59,338 nt of DNA from an uncultured Clostridia bacterium (GCA_947624745.1 CANQLR010000014.1:1-59338); one strand, 5' to 3'. Positions 49,128 to 57,984 are shown, numbered from the stretch's first letter. The notes: generated by a model from the letters alone, not told the origin. Translations and numbers: made by a program.

Positions 49128-50172
49128 AAAGAGATAGCACCTTCCGCCGACGTCGTAGCGCTCGAACCGCCCTCGGCGCCGTAGTTCATCGCCCAGCCGA
49201 TAGTCCGCATCGGGAAGCAGAGCTCGTTTTTCATCACGTCATAGAGCCAGTTCGCCGCGCGCTCGATCCTCGGGTCGTCAAGATTGTGCTTGAAAATGCC
49301 CTCGGCGGGGTCGTATTCCACCAAAAACGTGCCGGTCGAGGTGAACAGCGCCTCCTCGGTGTGCCACGCGTTAAAGGCGTACCTGCCCTTCTCGGGGTCG
49401 GAAAAGTTCATCGACATATCCATCATCTCGTCCCACGTCCACTCGTTATTATAAAAGAGCTGCGCCGGGTCGTCGAAGCCGTATTCGTCCATTATCCTGC
49501 GGTTGTAGACGACAACGCAGTTCGCGATGACGTCGGTGATGAAGATATAGTGCTTCCCGCCTATCGAGAAGTAGTTGTCGGCCATGTACTTCATCTCCTG
49601 CCAGAGCGGGTCGTCATAGCTCATGTAATCGTCGATCGGCTCGAACATTCCCTGTAAGCAGTAGCAGGGGAAGTCGGTCGCCCAAGCCGCGTAAAAGTCG
49701 GGGGTCGTCCCGGCGAGCATTAGGTTCGCAAGGGTCGTCCAGCGGTTCCCAAAAACGCATTCCACGTACTCGATGTCGGAGTGGTAGCGCTCTTTAAACG
49801 TCCGGTAACCCGTCTGCACCATTTCCTCATCGGAATAGTTCTGCAGGTCGTTTCGGTAGCCGTAGAGCTGTATCACGGTGTTCGCTCCGGCCGCCGTCTC
49901 CGCGTCGGGAAGATATATCCCTGCGGCGTTAAGTATCGCTTCGGCGTCCTCGTCGTCGCAAGCTCCATATCTCTCGCCCCTCCGCGAGCGTCGGGACTCG
50001 CTCATTCCGCTGCTCCTCCTCTACCCCACAAAGTCTTACGACTTTGTGGGGACCCCGTGAGTGTGCCAAAGGCCGCGCTCATCGCGGCCCTCCCGTCGGC
50101 AGCTCAACCGCAGCCCACGAGCGAAATTATTATCAAAGCCGCCAAAATGACAGAAAATGACCTTCTGAGCAT
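49118..50172 (-). pseudogene. Sugar ABC transporter binding lipoprotein, disrupted and truncated
   Basis: The original start is the ATG at 50172 behind AGGAGGTAATATT, encoding MLRRSFSVILAALIIISLVG and then the lipobox cysteine. A TGA follows at once, because a 152-bp palindromic insertion (49961-50112) splits the cysteine codon region. After it the frame resumes DDEDAEAILNAAGIYLPDAE, then LMLAGTTPDFYAAWATDFPC, YFSIGGKHYIFITDVIANCV and NNEWTWDEMMDMSMNFSDPE, a solute-binding family 1 protein. Excision of the insert restores one frame across the lipobox. The C-terminus is also lost: the fragment stops after about 290 mature residues at the AraC junction, where 400 or more are usual. Confidence 0.85.
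49961..50112 (-). mobile_element. Small palindromic insertion element within the lipobox of the binding-protein gene
   Basis: The insert is bounded by TGCG at 50109-50112 and TGCG at 49957-49960, a possible 4-bp target duplication. Inside are GGCCGCGATGAGCGCGGCC and the hairpin GGGGTCCCCACAAAGTCGTA / AGACTTTGTGGGG. It encodes no protein. A related GGGGTCCCC...TTTGTGGGG block with the trailing GGAGC-x-x-CGGA motif occurs at about 58340-58405. Confidence 0.75.
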
Positions 50173-50179
50173 AATATTA

Positions 50180-50214
50180 CCTCCTAAAATAATTTCTTCC
50201 TTTATTTTAGGAGG
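50180..50214 (-). promoter_or_regulatory. Perfect 13-bp hairpin burying a ribosome site
   Basis: CCTCCTAAAATAA (50180-50192) and TTATTTTAGGAGG (50202-50214) pair perfectly around a 9-nt loop. On the minus strand the 3' arm is the ribosome site (TTATTTTAGGAGG) of the binding-protein gene. Confidence 0.65.
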
Positions 50215-50271
50215 TTTTCGGTTGAGGTTCAATACATATTGTACGGTGTTTTTGACGTTTTATACTGTGGG

Positions 50272-51462
50272 TCAGTCGGCGAGGGGATAAAGCTTCTCCT
50301 GTGCGTATTCATTCATGGCGTTCGTCGCTTCTCTCGTCAGTTCATACCTATACCACGACTCCTCGCTGCCGTCGGTCTGGCTCCAGACGAGGATGCCGCT
50401 CCAGCCGTGATCGTAAAGGTCCTTATACTTTTCCGCGAGGCTCATTCCGATCTCCTCGGCGTCGTCGTTGTGCGTCTCGCCGATCATGCAGGGCTTGTCG
50501 GTGTGCAGTTTGAACTCCTCCGGGGTCATGCCGATCGGGGTTTGGAACCACGGCCTCTGCCAATTGTAATAGTGCGTGCTGTAGAAGTCGAGATACGCGC
50601 CCGGGTCGTCGCAGAGCGCCTGCAAAAACTCGTCAGAGACCTTGTCGCCCTCGTAGTCGTCCGAATTGTACTTGACGATCCCCATACCGACCGTCACGAG
50701 CATGTCGCTGTTTTCGTGGATCGTCGCCGCGCACCTCGCGAAAAGATAGCAGATGTCCTCCCACGGAAGCTGCCCGCACTCCTCGTTTTCGTAGACCCAG
50801 TCGGGCTCGTTCATCAGATCTATCGCGAAAACGTACTCGTTATCGTTAAATCGGTTGCAGAATTCCTTGACGTACTTTTCGGCGTATTCGTCGCAGTTTT
50901 CGCGGCTTTGAAGCATCGCCCGCCAGACCGGCCCGCTGCCGTTCTTGAAGTGATCAAAGGACAGAAGCGTCGGCATGACGTAGACCTTGTATTTCTTAGC
51001 AATGTTAAAGAGTTTCTCCAGATCCCCCCAGTGTTTTTCATTTATGGAGGCGATGCTGCCGTCCCGGTTGAGGTCGACGATGCTCTCGCCGTCGCAGTTG
51101 ACCCAAATGCGCACGCAGTTGATGTGATCGCCCGCAAAGCGCTTAAATTCGGCCTCCCAGAAGTCCTCGTCCATGCCGCCGTTGAAGTCGTTCCAGTTCT
51201 GCCACGGCGCGTTCATGCCGCTGAAGAAGATCTCGTTCCCGCCGACGACGAATTTTGAGCCCGAGACGGTCACCCGCGCAGACTCGCGGGCAGTCTCGAA
51301 AAGGCCCGAAAAGCCCGAAAAAGCGCCGTCCCCGGAGGTTAGCCCTCCCCGCGCCGAGCGGTCGGATTGGTCGGATCGGCCCTTCTCCACCCCGCACGAG
51401 ACCAAAAACACCGCCGCGGCCATCACAATGGCCAAAGCCTTCACGCAGTCAATTTTTGACAT
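50272..51462 (-). CDS. GH5-family lipoprotein glycosidase (mannanase/cellulase type)
   Basis: This 396-residue lipoprotein starts at the ATG at 51462, preceded by GGGGTGATGTG; an upstream ATG at 51504 lies in the promoter region. The signal peptide has lipobox FLVSCG near residue 24. The TIM barrel reads VVGGNEIFFSGMNAPWQNWN, CVRIWVNCDGESIVDLNRDG, VYVMPTLLSFDHFKNGSGPV, VFAIDLMNEPDWVYENEECG (acid/base Glu in NEP) and TDKPCMIGETHNDDAEEIGM (nucleophile Glu). The pattern fits GH5 mannanase-like enzymes of subfamily 7 style; specificity not proven. It acts on the outer membrane face. The promoter is at 51493-51521. Confidence 0.88.
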   Translation of the reverse strand: MSKIDCVKALAIVMAAAVFLVSCGVEKGRSDQSDRSARGGLTSGDGAFSGFSGLFETARESARVTVSGSKFVVGGNEIFFSGMNAPWQNWNDFNGGMDEDFWEAEFKRFAGDHINCVRIWVNCDGESIVDLNRDGSIASINEKHWGDLEKLFNIAKKYKVYVMPTLLSFDHFKNGSGPVWRAMLQSRENCDEYAEKYVKEFCNRFNDNEYVFAIDLMNEPDWVYENEECGQLPWEDICYLFARCAATIHENSDMLVTVGMGIVKYNSDDYEGDKVSDEFLQALCDDPGAYLDFYSTHYYNWQRPWFQTPIGMTPEEFKLHTDKPCMIGETHNDDAEEIGMSLAEKYKDLYDHGWSGILVWSQTDGSEESWYRYELTREATNAMNEYAQEKLYPLAD

Positions 51463-51492
51463 CACATCACCCCAAAATATCAATTTTTTGAT

Positions 51493-51521
51493 ATTATACA
51501 TCAATTTGAAGTGAAATGCAA
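51493..51521 (-). promoter_or_regulatory. GH5 promoter
   Basis: On the minus strand TTGCAT (51521-51516) and TATAAT (51498-51493) have a 17-bp spacer, about 30 bp before the ATG. Confidence 0.8.
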
Positions 51522-51569
51522 TAGATTTTGAGGGGAAATGTTGAAGGGTTGGGGTATACCGTTATTCGC

Positions 51570-53303
51570 TCATACATCCCTTCCAGTCCACTCAATAGCC
51601 GCCTTCCTCCCAAATATCCCCTTTATCCTCCCCATGATCTCCTCCCCGAATTTCGGCTCCCTTTGGTAGGTATACAGCCCGTTTGCCTCCTGCTCGACGT
51701 CGTAAAGCTGCGTATAGCAAAGCCCGAAAATGGCGAGGTTATCCATGATCGCGTCGGTCAGACCTTTAAGCCTGCTAACAAATTCCTCCTCGTTCTTCGG
51801 AGCGTCGCCGTAGCCCCACGAGTCCGAATTTTTGGACATGTCCCACCTCATGCCGCCGTACTCGCTCACAAACATCGGCTGCCCGCCGTAGCGCTGCCGG
51901 TCGGGGAAGGGGTTCCACGCGCGCTCATCACCGTTAGGAAAGTTAGCTAACTTTTTTCGGAGCGTTTCGGAGTCCTGCTCGTAGTCGTGAATGTCGAAAA
52001 TATCTGTCAGAACATGGAAATGTCCGCTTGTGTCGATGCACGGCCGTGTCGGGTCGAGAAGCTTCGTCAGGCGATAAACGATCCCCAGAACACGCCCATC
52101 CTGCGGCCTTCCGCGGTAGTCCCACGTCTCGTTGAAAGGGCACCAGCCGACGATTGCGGGGTGGTTGAAGTCGCGCCCGACGGCCTCCTGCCACTCGCTA
52201 ATAAAATTAACTAAATTTGCGGGGTCGGAGTGGTCGAAACCCCAGCTCGCGTGCTCACCCCAGACGATGTGGCCGAGCCGGTCGCAGTGGTACAAAAACC
52301 GCGGCTCGAAGACCTTTTGGTGCAGCCTCGCGCCGTTGAAGCCGAGCGCCTGCGCAAGCTCGATATCGCGTATCAGCGCGGTTTCCGAGGGCGCGGTGTA
52401 GATCCCGTCGGGGTAAAATCCTTGGTCGAGGACGAGCCTCTGAAAGACGAATTTGCCATTTATTAGGAACTTCAGGCCGTCGATCCGCACGCTCCTCAGC
52501 CCAAAATAGCTCTTGACCTCGTCCTCGCCGAACGTCAGGCGGACGTCGTAGAGCCGACCTTTTCCGGGCTCCCAAAGGTGCTTTTCGGTCAGGGGGATCT
52601 CGACCTGCAAGACCCCGCCGAACGCCTCCCCGAGCTCGCTGCCAACGGGTCTTCCGCAGTATGAGACTTCGGCGCGAAGCGTGCCGGAGCCGCACAGATC
52701 GGCGGTCAGCGTGACCTTTTGGTTCTCGGGGTCGGGGTAAAATTTCACGCTTTTTATGTAATTTTTTGGAACAAATTCGAGCCAGACGGTCTGCCAAATT
52801 CCGGTAGTGCGGGTGTAGTCGCAGTCGTGCGAGCGGTAGAGTTCCGACTGCTTGCCTCGTGGTTGATAGGGCGCGCGGACGTCGTCGAAAACGCAGACGG
52901 CGAGCGAGTTTTCTCCGGGGCGGGCATATGAGGATATGTCAAACTCGAAAGACGTGTAGCCGCCGATATGCCTGCCGACCTCGGCGCCGTTTATCCACAC
53001 GACGGTCTCATAATCCGCCGCGCCGAAGTGCAAAATCACTCGGCCCGAGAGCTGCAAATCGTCTAAAATAAAGCTTCTGCGGTACCACACTGCGTTCATG
53101 AAGTCTTTGTTCCCGACCCCCGAAAGCTCACTCTCGGGGCAGAACGGCACGGTAATGCTGCCGGCGAGGTGCTTCGCCAAATATAACTTTTTATCAATTC
53201 CGCTCTTTGAATTGTCGATCTCAAACTCCCACTCGCCGTTGAGATTTTGCCAGCTTTTTCGCTCAAACTGCGGGTCCGGGTGCTCGGGGCGAGGTATGGT
53301 CAT
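51570..53303 (-). CDS. GH2-family glycoside hydrolase
   Basis: This is a 577-residue cytoplasmic enzyme without a signal peptide. The N-terminal sugar-binding jelly roll reads PQFERKSWQNLNGEWEFEID, AVWYRRSFILDDL and ETVVWINGAEVGRHIGGYTS. The Ig-like domain follows, then the TIM barrel: LNFLINGKFVF-type segment (KFLINGKFVFQRLVLDQGFY), AQALGFNGARLHQKVFEPRF, HPAIVGWCPFNETWDYRG (acid/base Glu in FNET) and MFVSEYGGMRWDMS (nucleophile Glu in SEYGG). Family activities include beta-galactosidase, beta-mannosidase and beta-glucuronidase; sequence alone does not decide. TAGGAGGCATCATT precedes the ATG. It lies 107 bp upstream of the GH5 gene on the same strand. Confidence 0.92.
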   Translation of the reverse strand: MTIPRPEHPDPQFERKSWQNLNGEWEFEIDNSKSGIDKKLYLAKHLAGSITVPFCPESELSGVGNKDFMNAVWYRRSFILDDLQLSGRVILHFGAADYETVVWINGAEVGRHIGGYTSFEFDISSYARPGENSLAVCVFDDVRAPYQPRGKQSELYRSHDCDYTRTTGIWQTVWLEFVPKNYIKSVKFYPDPENQKVTLTADLCGSGTLRAEVSYCGRPVGSELGEAFGGVLQVEIPLTEKHLWEPGKGRLYDVRLTFGEDEVKSYFGLRSVRIDGLKFLINGKFVFQRLVLDQGFYPDGIYTAPSETALIRDIELAQALGFNGARLHQKVFEPRFLYHCDRLGHIVWGEHASWGFDHSDPANLVNFISEWQEAVGRDFNHPAIVGWCPFNETWDYRGRPQDGRVLGIVYRLTKLLDPTRPCIDTSGHFHVLTDIFDIHDYEQDSETLRKKLANFPNGDERAWNPFPDRQRYGGQPMFVSEYGGMRWDMSKNSDSWGYGDAPKNEEEFVSRLKGLTDAIMDNLAIFGLCYTQLYDVEQEANGLYTYQREPKFGEEIMGRIKGIFGRKAAIEWTGRDV

Positions 53304-53333
53304 AATGATGCCTCCTATAGGTATAATGTGGAA

Positions 53334-53622
53334 TTATTGAATAGTTTTGATGACTAAATAGAACAGCGGCAGCTCCATCATGCAGTCGATGATCGCCCGG
53401 CCCGCCTTCGAGCCGTCGCCGGGGACGCTCCACGCGAGAAGGAACTTTCACGCAAGGTCGTTTGCCGTAAAACGCCCATTTTTGGTCGAATAAAGCACCT
53501 TCTCGGCGTTTTGAGTACGACCGCCACAGATTTACGGAAACTCCTCCCGGCGGTTTCATGCCGGTATTTTCTTCCATTTCTTCGTCTTCGATTACCTTAA
53601 TGATATCACTATTTTCAAGCAT
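53334..53622 (-). pseudogene. Short decayed gene, family not recognised
   Basis: A minus frame starts MLENSDIIKVIEDEEMEEN and continues TGMKPPGGVSVNLWRSYSK. One base appears lost at about 53512. The next frame gives NAEKVLYSTKNGRFTANDLA, a TGA, then KFLLAWSVPGDGSKAGRAII and DCMMELPLFYLVIKTIQ before a stop at 53334. The pieces line up end to end as one protein-like reading of about 95 residues, so a frameshift plus a nonsense codon is more likely than chance. I do not know the family. It lies between the divergent GH2 and lyase genes. Confidence 0.45.
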
Positions 53623-53637
53623 TTTCAATAGAAAATA

Positions 53638-53666
53638 TTGATTTTTTGTGAGAAATTTGATATGAT
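53638..53666 (+). promoter_or_regulatory. Promoter of the lyase gene
   Basis: TTGATT (53638-53643) and TATGAT (53661-53666) have a 17-bp spacer, 27 bp before the GTG start. Confidence 0.7.
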
Positions 53667-53692
53667 TATCGTGAAAAGGGGGCGAACCGGTT

Positions 53693-55465
53693 GTGCTTGA
53701 TAAACAAATAATCAGAGAAATTTTGTTGAATATGCCAAAATGCAGGCTGCCGCAGGGCCTTGATAAAAGCCTTGAGGAGAAGCGGCAGGAGATCCTTTCG
53801 GGCAAGGTTTACGCCGACTATCTTGCGGAAATTCGTGCGAAGGCGGCGGAGTATCGCGGCAGGCCCATCGAGGCGCTGAAATTCTCGGAGTTTCGGCTTT
53901 TTTCGCAGACCGGCGACCGCGAGACCTATCAGAAGGCCTATTTTTCGCGCCGCGGGCGGCTCGCGTGCCTCGCGCTTGCAGTCTGGCTTTGGCAGAATAA
54001 GGAAGATACATCAGCGCTCGAGGACGCGATTTGGGCGATCTGCGACGAGTATACATGGGCGCCGCCCGCGCATATTTGGGGCGATTTTGACGAGGAGCGC
54101 CGGCCGACAATTGATTTATTCTCATCGGAGACCGCGTCCGCCCTCGCGGAGATTTGCGCGCTCAATGAAATCCTGCTGTCACCGGAAGTAGTGAAACGCG
54201 CGCGCGATAATATCCGTAAACGTGTTATAAACCGATATTTGAGCGACAGCTTCGGTTGGGAGCACGCGCAGAATAACTGGTCAGCCGTCTGCGGAGGCGC
54301 GCTCGGGATCGCGGCAATTTATCTCTGCGAAATTGACGAATTATCAGAAATCGTTTTCAGACTCCAAACCGCCGCGGGAAGCTACATCTCCGGCTTTCCC
54401 GCCGACGGCGCCGGAACCGAGGGTCTGTCGTACTGGTCCTACGGCTTCACGTTTTTCGCGGCCTACGCCGAAATGCTGCATAGAACGAGCGGCTGCAAAA
54501 TTGACCTATTCGCAGATGACAGGGTCAAAAACATAGCGACTTTTCAGCAAAAGGCGTACTTCCCGTTCGGAGGAATGGTCAAATTCGGCGACTGCTCCGA
54601 GGGCGACGTTTCGCGCTGGTGGGGGCTGACCTCTTATATTAAATCGAGGTTTAATGAGGCCGAATATTTGCCCCGCCCGATCCTCCAGAGTTTCGACAGC
54701 GACCCCTGCTACCGCTGGGTCGGGATTCTGCGAGACCTCGTCTGGAGCAAAGATAACAATGTTAGCAAAAGCGGTTATCATACTTACATATTTCCCGACG
54801 CGCAGTGGTATATTTCGAGCGGCGCGAACCGCTCAGGGATCGCTGTAAAAGCCGGTCACAACGGCGAAAGCCACAATCATAACGACGTCGGGCAGGTCGA
54901 GTTTTATCTGAACGGCGATGAGGTTCTTATCGACTACGGCAGCGGGATCTATGACCGCGACTACTTCGGAGAGGGTCGCTATGAGCGCTTCGAGTGCGGC
55001 TCTCAAGGCCATAATTTGCCGATCATCGACGGGAAATTCCAACGCGCGGGGAGGGAGTTTTGCGCCAGAGATGTCGAAATTACCGAGAGCGGGATTACCA
55101 TGGATATCGCCCCAGCATACGGGCTCGACTGCCTCAACCGCCTTACAAGAAATATGAGTTTTGATCAATCTGACGGCTGCCTGACTCTTTCAGACGAATT
55201 TGACTTATCGTCAGACAAAATTAGTGTAGTTGAGCGCTTTGTGAGCTTCTCAATGCCGGAAATCAAAGAGGATAAGGTCGTTCTCCGAGGCGAGAACGGT
55301 AGTGCTGTAATGCACTACCCCGCAAAAGCTTTTGACGGCGCCGTTAGTGAACAGCCAGCCCCGAGACCGCAAGATCCGAGAAAGGTCTATGTGGTGAATT
55401 TATCTCCTAAAGTGCCAGGGAAGCGATTCGGATTTAAGATGAGCATAATAATCGAAGATGTCTAA
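53693..55465 (+). CDS. Heparinase II/III-family polysaccharide lyase-like protein
   Basis: This 590-residue protein starts at a GTG (53693) behind AAAAGGGGG. The N-terminal two thirds are an alpha/alpha toroid: FSQTGDRETYQKAYFSRRGR, ICDEYTWAPPAHIWGDFDEE, NNWSAVCGGALGIAAIYLCE, GAGTEGLSYWSYGFTFFAAY. The C-terminal beta-sheet part contains IAVKAGHNGESHNHNDVGQV, EFYLNGDEVLIDYGSGIYDR and ERFECGSQGHNLPIIDG, whose conserved Asn, Tyr and His (NHND, GSGIY, GHN) match the heparinase II/III fold and its metal site. No signal peptide is present, so it probably acts on imported uronate-containing oligosaccharides. The precise substrate (heparin-like, alginate or other) is unknown. Confidence 0.85.
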   Translation: MLDKQIIREILLNMPKCRLPQGLDKSLEEKRQEILSGKVYADYLAEIRAKAAEYRGRPIEALKFSEFRLFSQTGDRETYQKAYFSRRGRLACLALAVWLWQNKEDTSALEDAIWAICDEYTWAPPAHIWGDFDEERRPTIDLFSSETASALAEICALNEILLSPEVVKRARDNIRKRVINRYLSDSFGWEHAQNNWSAVCGGALGIAAIYLCEIDELSEIVFRLQTAAGSYISGFPADGAGTEGLSYWSYGFTFFAAYAEMLHRTSGCKIDLFADDRVKNIATFQQKAYFPFGGMVKFGDCSEGDVSRWWGLTSYIKSRFNEAEYLPRPILQSFDSDPCYRWVGILRDLVWSKDNNVSKSGYHTYIFPDAQWYISSGANRSGIAVKAGHNGESHNHNDVGQVEFYLNGDEVLIDYGSGIYDRDYFGEGRYERFECGSQGHNLPIIDGKFQRAGREFCARDVEITESGITMDIAPAYGLDCLNRLTRNMSFDQSDGCLTLSDEFDLSSDKISVVERFVSFSMPEIKEDKVVLRGENGSAVMHYPAKAFDGAVSEQPAPRPQDPRKVYVVNLSPKVPGKRFGFKMSIIIEDV

Positions 55466-55515
55466 TTTCGTTTTCGTGTTAATAAACTAAATTTCTTCTT
55501 GGATTTAAGCGATTT

Positions 55516-55962
55516 TTAGATATAATAACAAAAATCTTGGAAGGTCACGCAATGAATAGGCTTTTCGGACAAATCGGCGGAATAGTATTCGGCGTAACCC
55601 TCCAAAACGGATTCGAGAATAATTCCCTCTGCGCCCTCGGAAATAATCTCAGTCGCAGAAACGACCTTGACGCCGTTCTTTTTCAGCAGAGCCTTATACC
55701 TCGCGCTGTCATACCTGTTTCGGGCAAAGCGGTCGAGCTTCCAGACAATGACCATATCAAATAAGTGCTTACCGCTGTCTTTGATCATATTCTGAAACTC
55801 GGGGCGATTGTCGGTCTTTGCAGAAAATGCGCGGTCGATATAATGCCGCAGGACGGTGATGCCGTTTTTCTCAGCGAACGCAGTACACTCGCGAATTTGC
55901 CCCTCGATGCTTTCCTCACGCTGATTGTCCGAGGAATAGCGGGCGTATATTACAGCGGTCAT
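55516..55962 (-). pseudogene. Serine recombinase, N-terminal catalytic fragment
   Basis: This 148-residue frame begins MTAVIYARYSSDNQREESIE, with the nucleophile serine in YARYSSDNQ. It continues AFSAKTDNRPEFQNMIKD, VWKLDRFARNRYDSARYKAL and SEGAEGIILESVLEGYAEYY, the resolvase domain of a large serine recombinase. After EYYSADLSEK the sequence changes abruptly to unrelated PIHCVTFQDFCYYI and stops. The full enzyme has several hundred more residues (recombinase and zinc-ribbon domains) that are absent here, so it cannot recombine. The upstream gene (55975) is spaced by 12 bp. Confidence 0.88.
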
Positions 55963-55974
55963 CTTTTCACCCCC

Positions 55975-56559
55975 TCATAGTTTTCTGTCTTTAAGGCTCT
56001 TGTTTCGCGTTTCTAAATGCTCGTTGATTTTATCCATAAGAACCGCGATTTCTTCCTCTGTGAATCCTATTTCCGTAAACTTTTTGAGATAATATTCTCG
56101 AGCAACGTCGTCCGACGGAATATTCTTTCTGCCCATTTCTCGTGATTTTTCTTCTTCATCCTTTGAGTAGGGAGAAATATCCCCCAAATAATCATGCAAA
56201 AGAATTCGAGGATATTTTTCTTCAAGCGTTTCTGTGGCTGTCGGAGAGAAAAATGCGCCTACAGTATAAATTGTTCCTCCTATTTTTTGGACTGTGACAT
56301 TAAAATCAGGAAAACCGTCCATTGTCATCTTGTAAATCAAATCCTTATAATCGCTTCCGTGCTGAACGGGCGTTGACTGCTGCTGCGCTTTTGGAATATG
56401 CATTTGCGGTCGCTCCAAATCAGCGGGGATAATCCAAGTTCCGTCCAATTTTGCCGCGCCCGGTATCTGCCCCGCTTCGCAGGCTTTTGCGATATACCTC
56501 GGCTGACTGTGCCATTTTTTAGCTGCCGTCTCAAGCGACATATACTCTTTTGTCTCCAT
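55975..56559 (-). CDS. Element-associated hypothetical protein with excisionase-like N-terminus
   Basis: This 194-residue protein begins METKEYMSLETAAKKWHSQP, then RYIAKACEAGQIPGAAKLDG and TWIIPADLERPQ. This is the usual pattern of a small helix-turn-helix domain of the DNA-binding/excisionase type. The middle (YKMTMDGFPDFNVTVQKIGG) is not recognised. The C-terminus (EEEIAVLMDKINEHLETRNK) is helical. GGAGGAAAT precedes the ATG. It is followed by the recombinase fragment 12 bp later, so it probably belongs to the same decayed mobile element. Function unknown. Confidence 0.7.
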   Translation of the reverse strand: METKEYMSLETAAKKWHSQPRYIAKACEAGQIPGAAKLDGTWIIPADLERPQMHIPKAQQQSTPVQHGSDYKDLIYKMTMDGFPDFNVTVQKIGGTIYTVGAFFSPTATETLEEKYPRILLHDYLGDISPYSKDEEEKSREMGRKNIPSDDVAREYYLKKFTEIGFTEEEIAVLMDKINEHLETRNKSLKDRKL

Positions 56560-56621
56560 ATTTCCTCCGCGTAAAATTCCCGATTTGTCAATCCCAAAAT
56601 TTGCTGCTTTCAGCTTTGGAC

Positions 56622-56912
56622 CTATTTCCCATTCTCCCGCAGCATCCGAATCAAGGTTTCTTTCAACCTCTCGCTCATCGGCGACTTCGGGTCAAAGCAC
56701 ATCTCTACAAACTTTCCTATCTCGGGGTCGGTCTCGGACAAATGCACCTGGCATTCATAAACCTTTCCCTGCGGGCAGTCGGTTCGACCGAAGATATAGT
56801 CGAGCGATACGTCAAAATAATCCGCATAGCGGGTCAAAACGGCAATGCTCGGCTCGGCGGTGCCGTTCTCATAGCGGTTCAGGCTCGACTGCTTAACGCC
56901 GACTACTGCCAA
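56622..56912 (-). pseudogene. XRE regulator fragment lacking its N-terminus
   Basis: The frame gives VVGVKQSSLNRYENGTAEPS, IAVLTRYADYFDVSLDYIFG and RTDCPQGKVYECQVHL, the second half of an XRE helix-turn-helix plus its C-terminal domain. The first helices (usually about 20-25 residues with L-T-Q) are missing. Upstream the sequence turns directly into an HsdS-like frame at about 56903-56912. It is probably the product of a recombination or deletion and has no convincing ribosome site. Confidence 0.7.
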
Positions 56913-57570
56913 TAAAAATATACGAATAAGCTATACCCTGATTTTGGTTTTATCGCCTTGCAAAAATTGGTGCATACCATGCTGCTGTCGTAGCGTTCAA
57001 GCAACGATTGTGTGATGGCGGCACATCTTCCGGTAGATTGAGTAGGGCTTCCACCAGATATTTCAATTACAATGTCGCCTGCTTCAAGTTTTTTACTGGA
57101 AAGGTTTTTAGGCAAAATATATCTTGTGGGCATTTTGCCTTTATTTCCGACTTTAACTTCCGGTATATCTGCCCCTCTAATGCAGTAAACCTTTTCGGTA
57201 TTGTTTCCTGTCGGTTCTTCCTTGCCCCAGTCGCCATTTAGTGTTGAAATTATTAGTTCTGAAAATGTTCCAACGTTCCAAGCTATATTTTCTGGATTAT
57301 CAATGAAACTGTTTTCAAATATCGCTTGCGCTTGCCGCTCTAAATTATCGTTTATTTTTTTATTAAGCCTTATTTTTTCATCTAAAGACGACAACATGCT
57401 CGCAATAGTTTTTTGCGTATCTATATCGGGCAATTCTATTTCAATTTTGCGAAATTCGGCTTGTTTTATCCCTGTTACGGTTGTGCCGGTTTGCCTTTCT
57501 TTTAACTTGCCTTGACCAATAGGAGAACGCAAATAATAATATAAATACCCCTGTCTATGGATAACTGTTC
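56903..57570 (-). pseudogene. hsdS: Type I restriction specificity subunit fragment
   Basis: The frame reads LRSPIGQGKLKERQTGTTVT, GIKQAEFRKIEIELPDIDTQ and KTIASMLSSLDEKIRLNKKI. This is the end of the first target-recognition domain and the central coiled-coil of HsdS. A second domain follows (GTFSELIISTLNGDWGKEEP, YCIRGADIPEVKVGNKGKMP, VIEISGGSPTQSTGRCAAIT). It stops at the junction with the XRE fragment, short of the second coiled-coil, and at the other end no start codon is found after a TGA near 57571. No hsdM or hsdR is present. It is an isolated relic. Confidence 0.8.
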
Positions 57571-57688
57571 ATACCGTCAAAATGGAGCGGCTGGGTTTGA
57601 AAAGAAAAGTACGCCGAAAGACGTAAATAAGCCGCCATATAGCGCAAGCACTTCACTGACCGGCAAAAATAATTTTTAGGAGGAATTT

Positions 57689-57901
57689 ATGAATATCAGA
57701 AACGAAATCAAAGCAAACATCGTACGTGCGGGCTTCACTATGCAGGAAGCCGTGGACAAGCTGTCGGTCGATTACGGTTGGAGCGACAGCGTTTCAAACT
57801 TCTCGGGCAAGCTGAACCGCGAATCTCTGCGGTACAAGGAGGCTATTGAGCTTGCCGACGCGCTCGGATATGAAATTGTCTGGCAAAAGCGGACAAAGTA
57901 A
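57689..57901 (+). CDS. Small HTH-like accessory protein
   Basis: This 70-residue protein starts at an ATG behind TAGGAGGAATTT: MNIRNEIKANIVRAGFTMQE, then AVDKLSVDYGWSDSVSNFSG and KLNRESLRYKEAIELADALG. It looks like a compact Cro-like DNA-binding fold (helix, turn, helix) with the ending YEIVWQKRTK. Similar small proteins are common near integrative elements of gut Firmicutes, from memory of the family; function is not established. It precedes another small element-type gene by about 80 bp. Confidence 0.7.
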   Translation: MNIRNEIKANIVRAGFTMQEAVDKLSVDYGWSDSVSNFSGKLNRESLRYKEAIELADALGYEIVWQKRTK

Positions 57902-57984
57902 TCGAAAACTTAGCGAGGAGGTGATAAACTAAGTGAAATCAGAAGCCGTGGAAAATTGCATCTTGTAAAGTCTTGGAGGTACTT

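Noticed and set aside
53263-53805. 180-codon minus frame between GH2 and the lyase
   Set aside because: It overlaps both flanking gene starts and promoters; only the internal segment is protein-like and is listed as a pseudogene.
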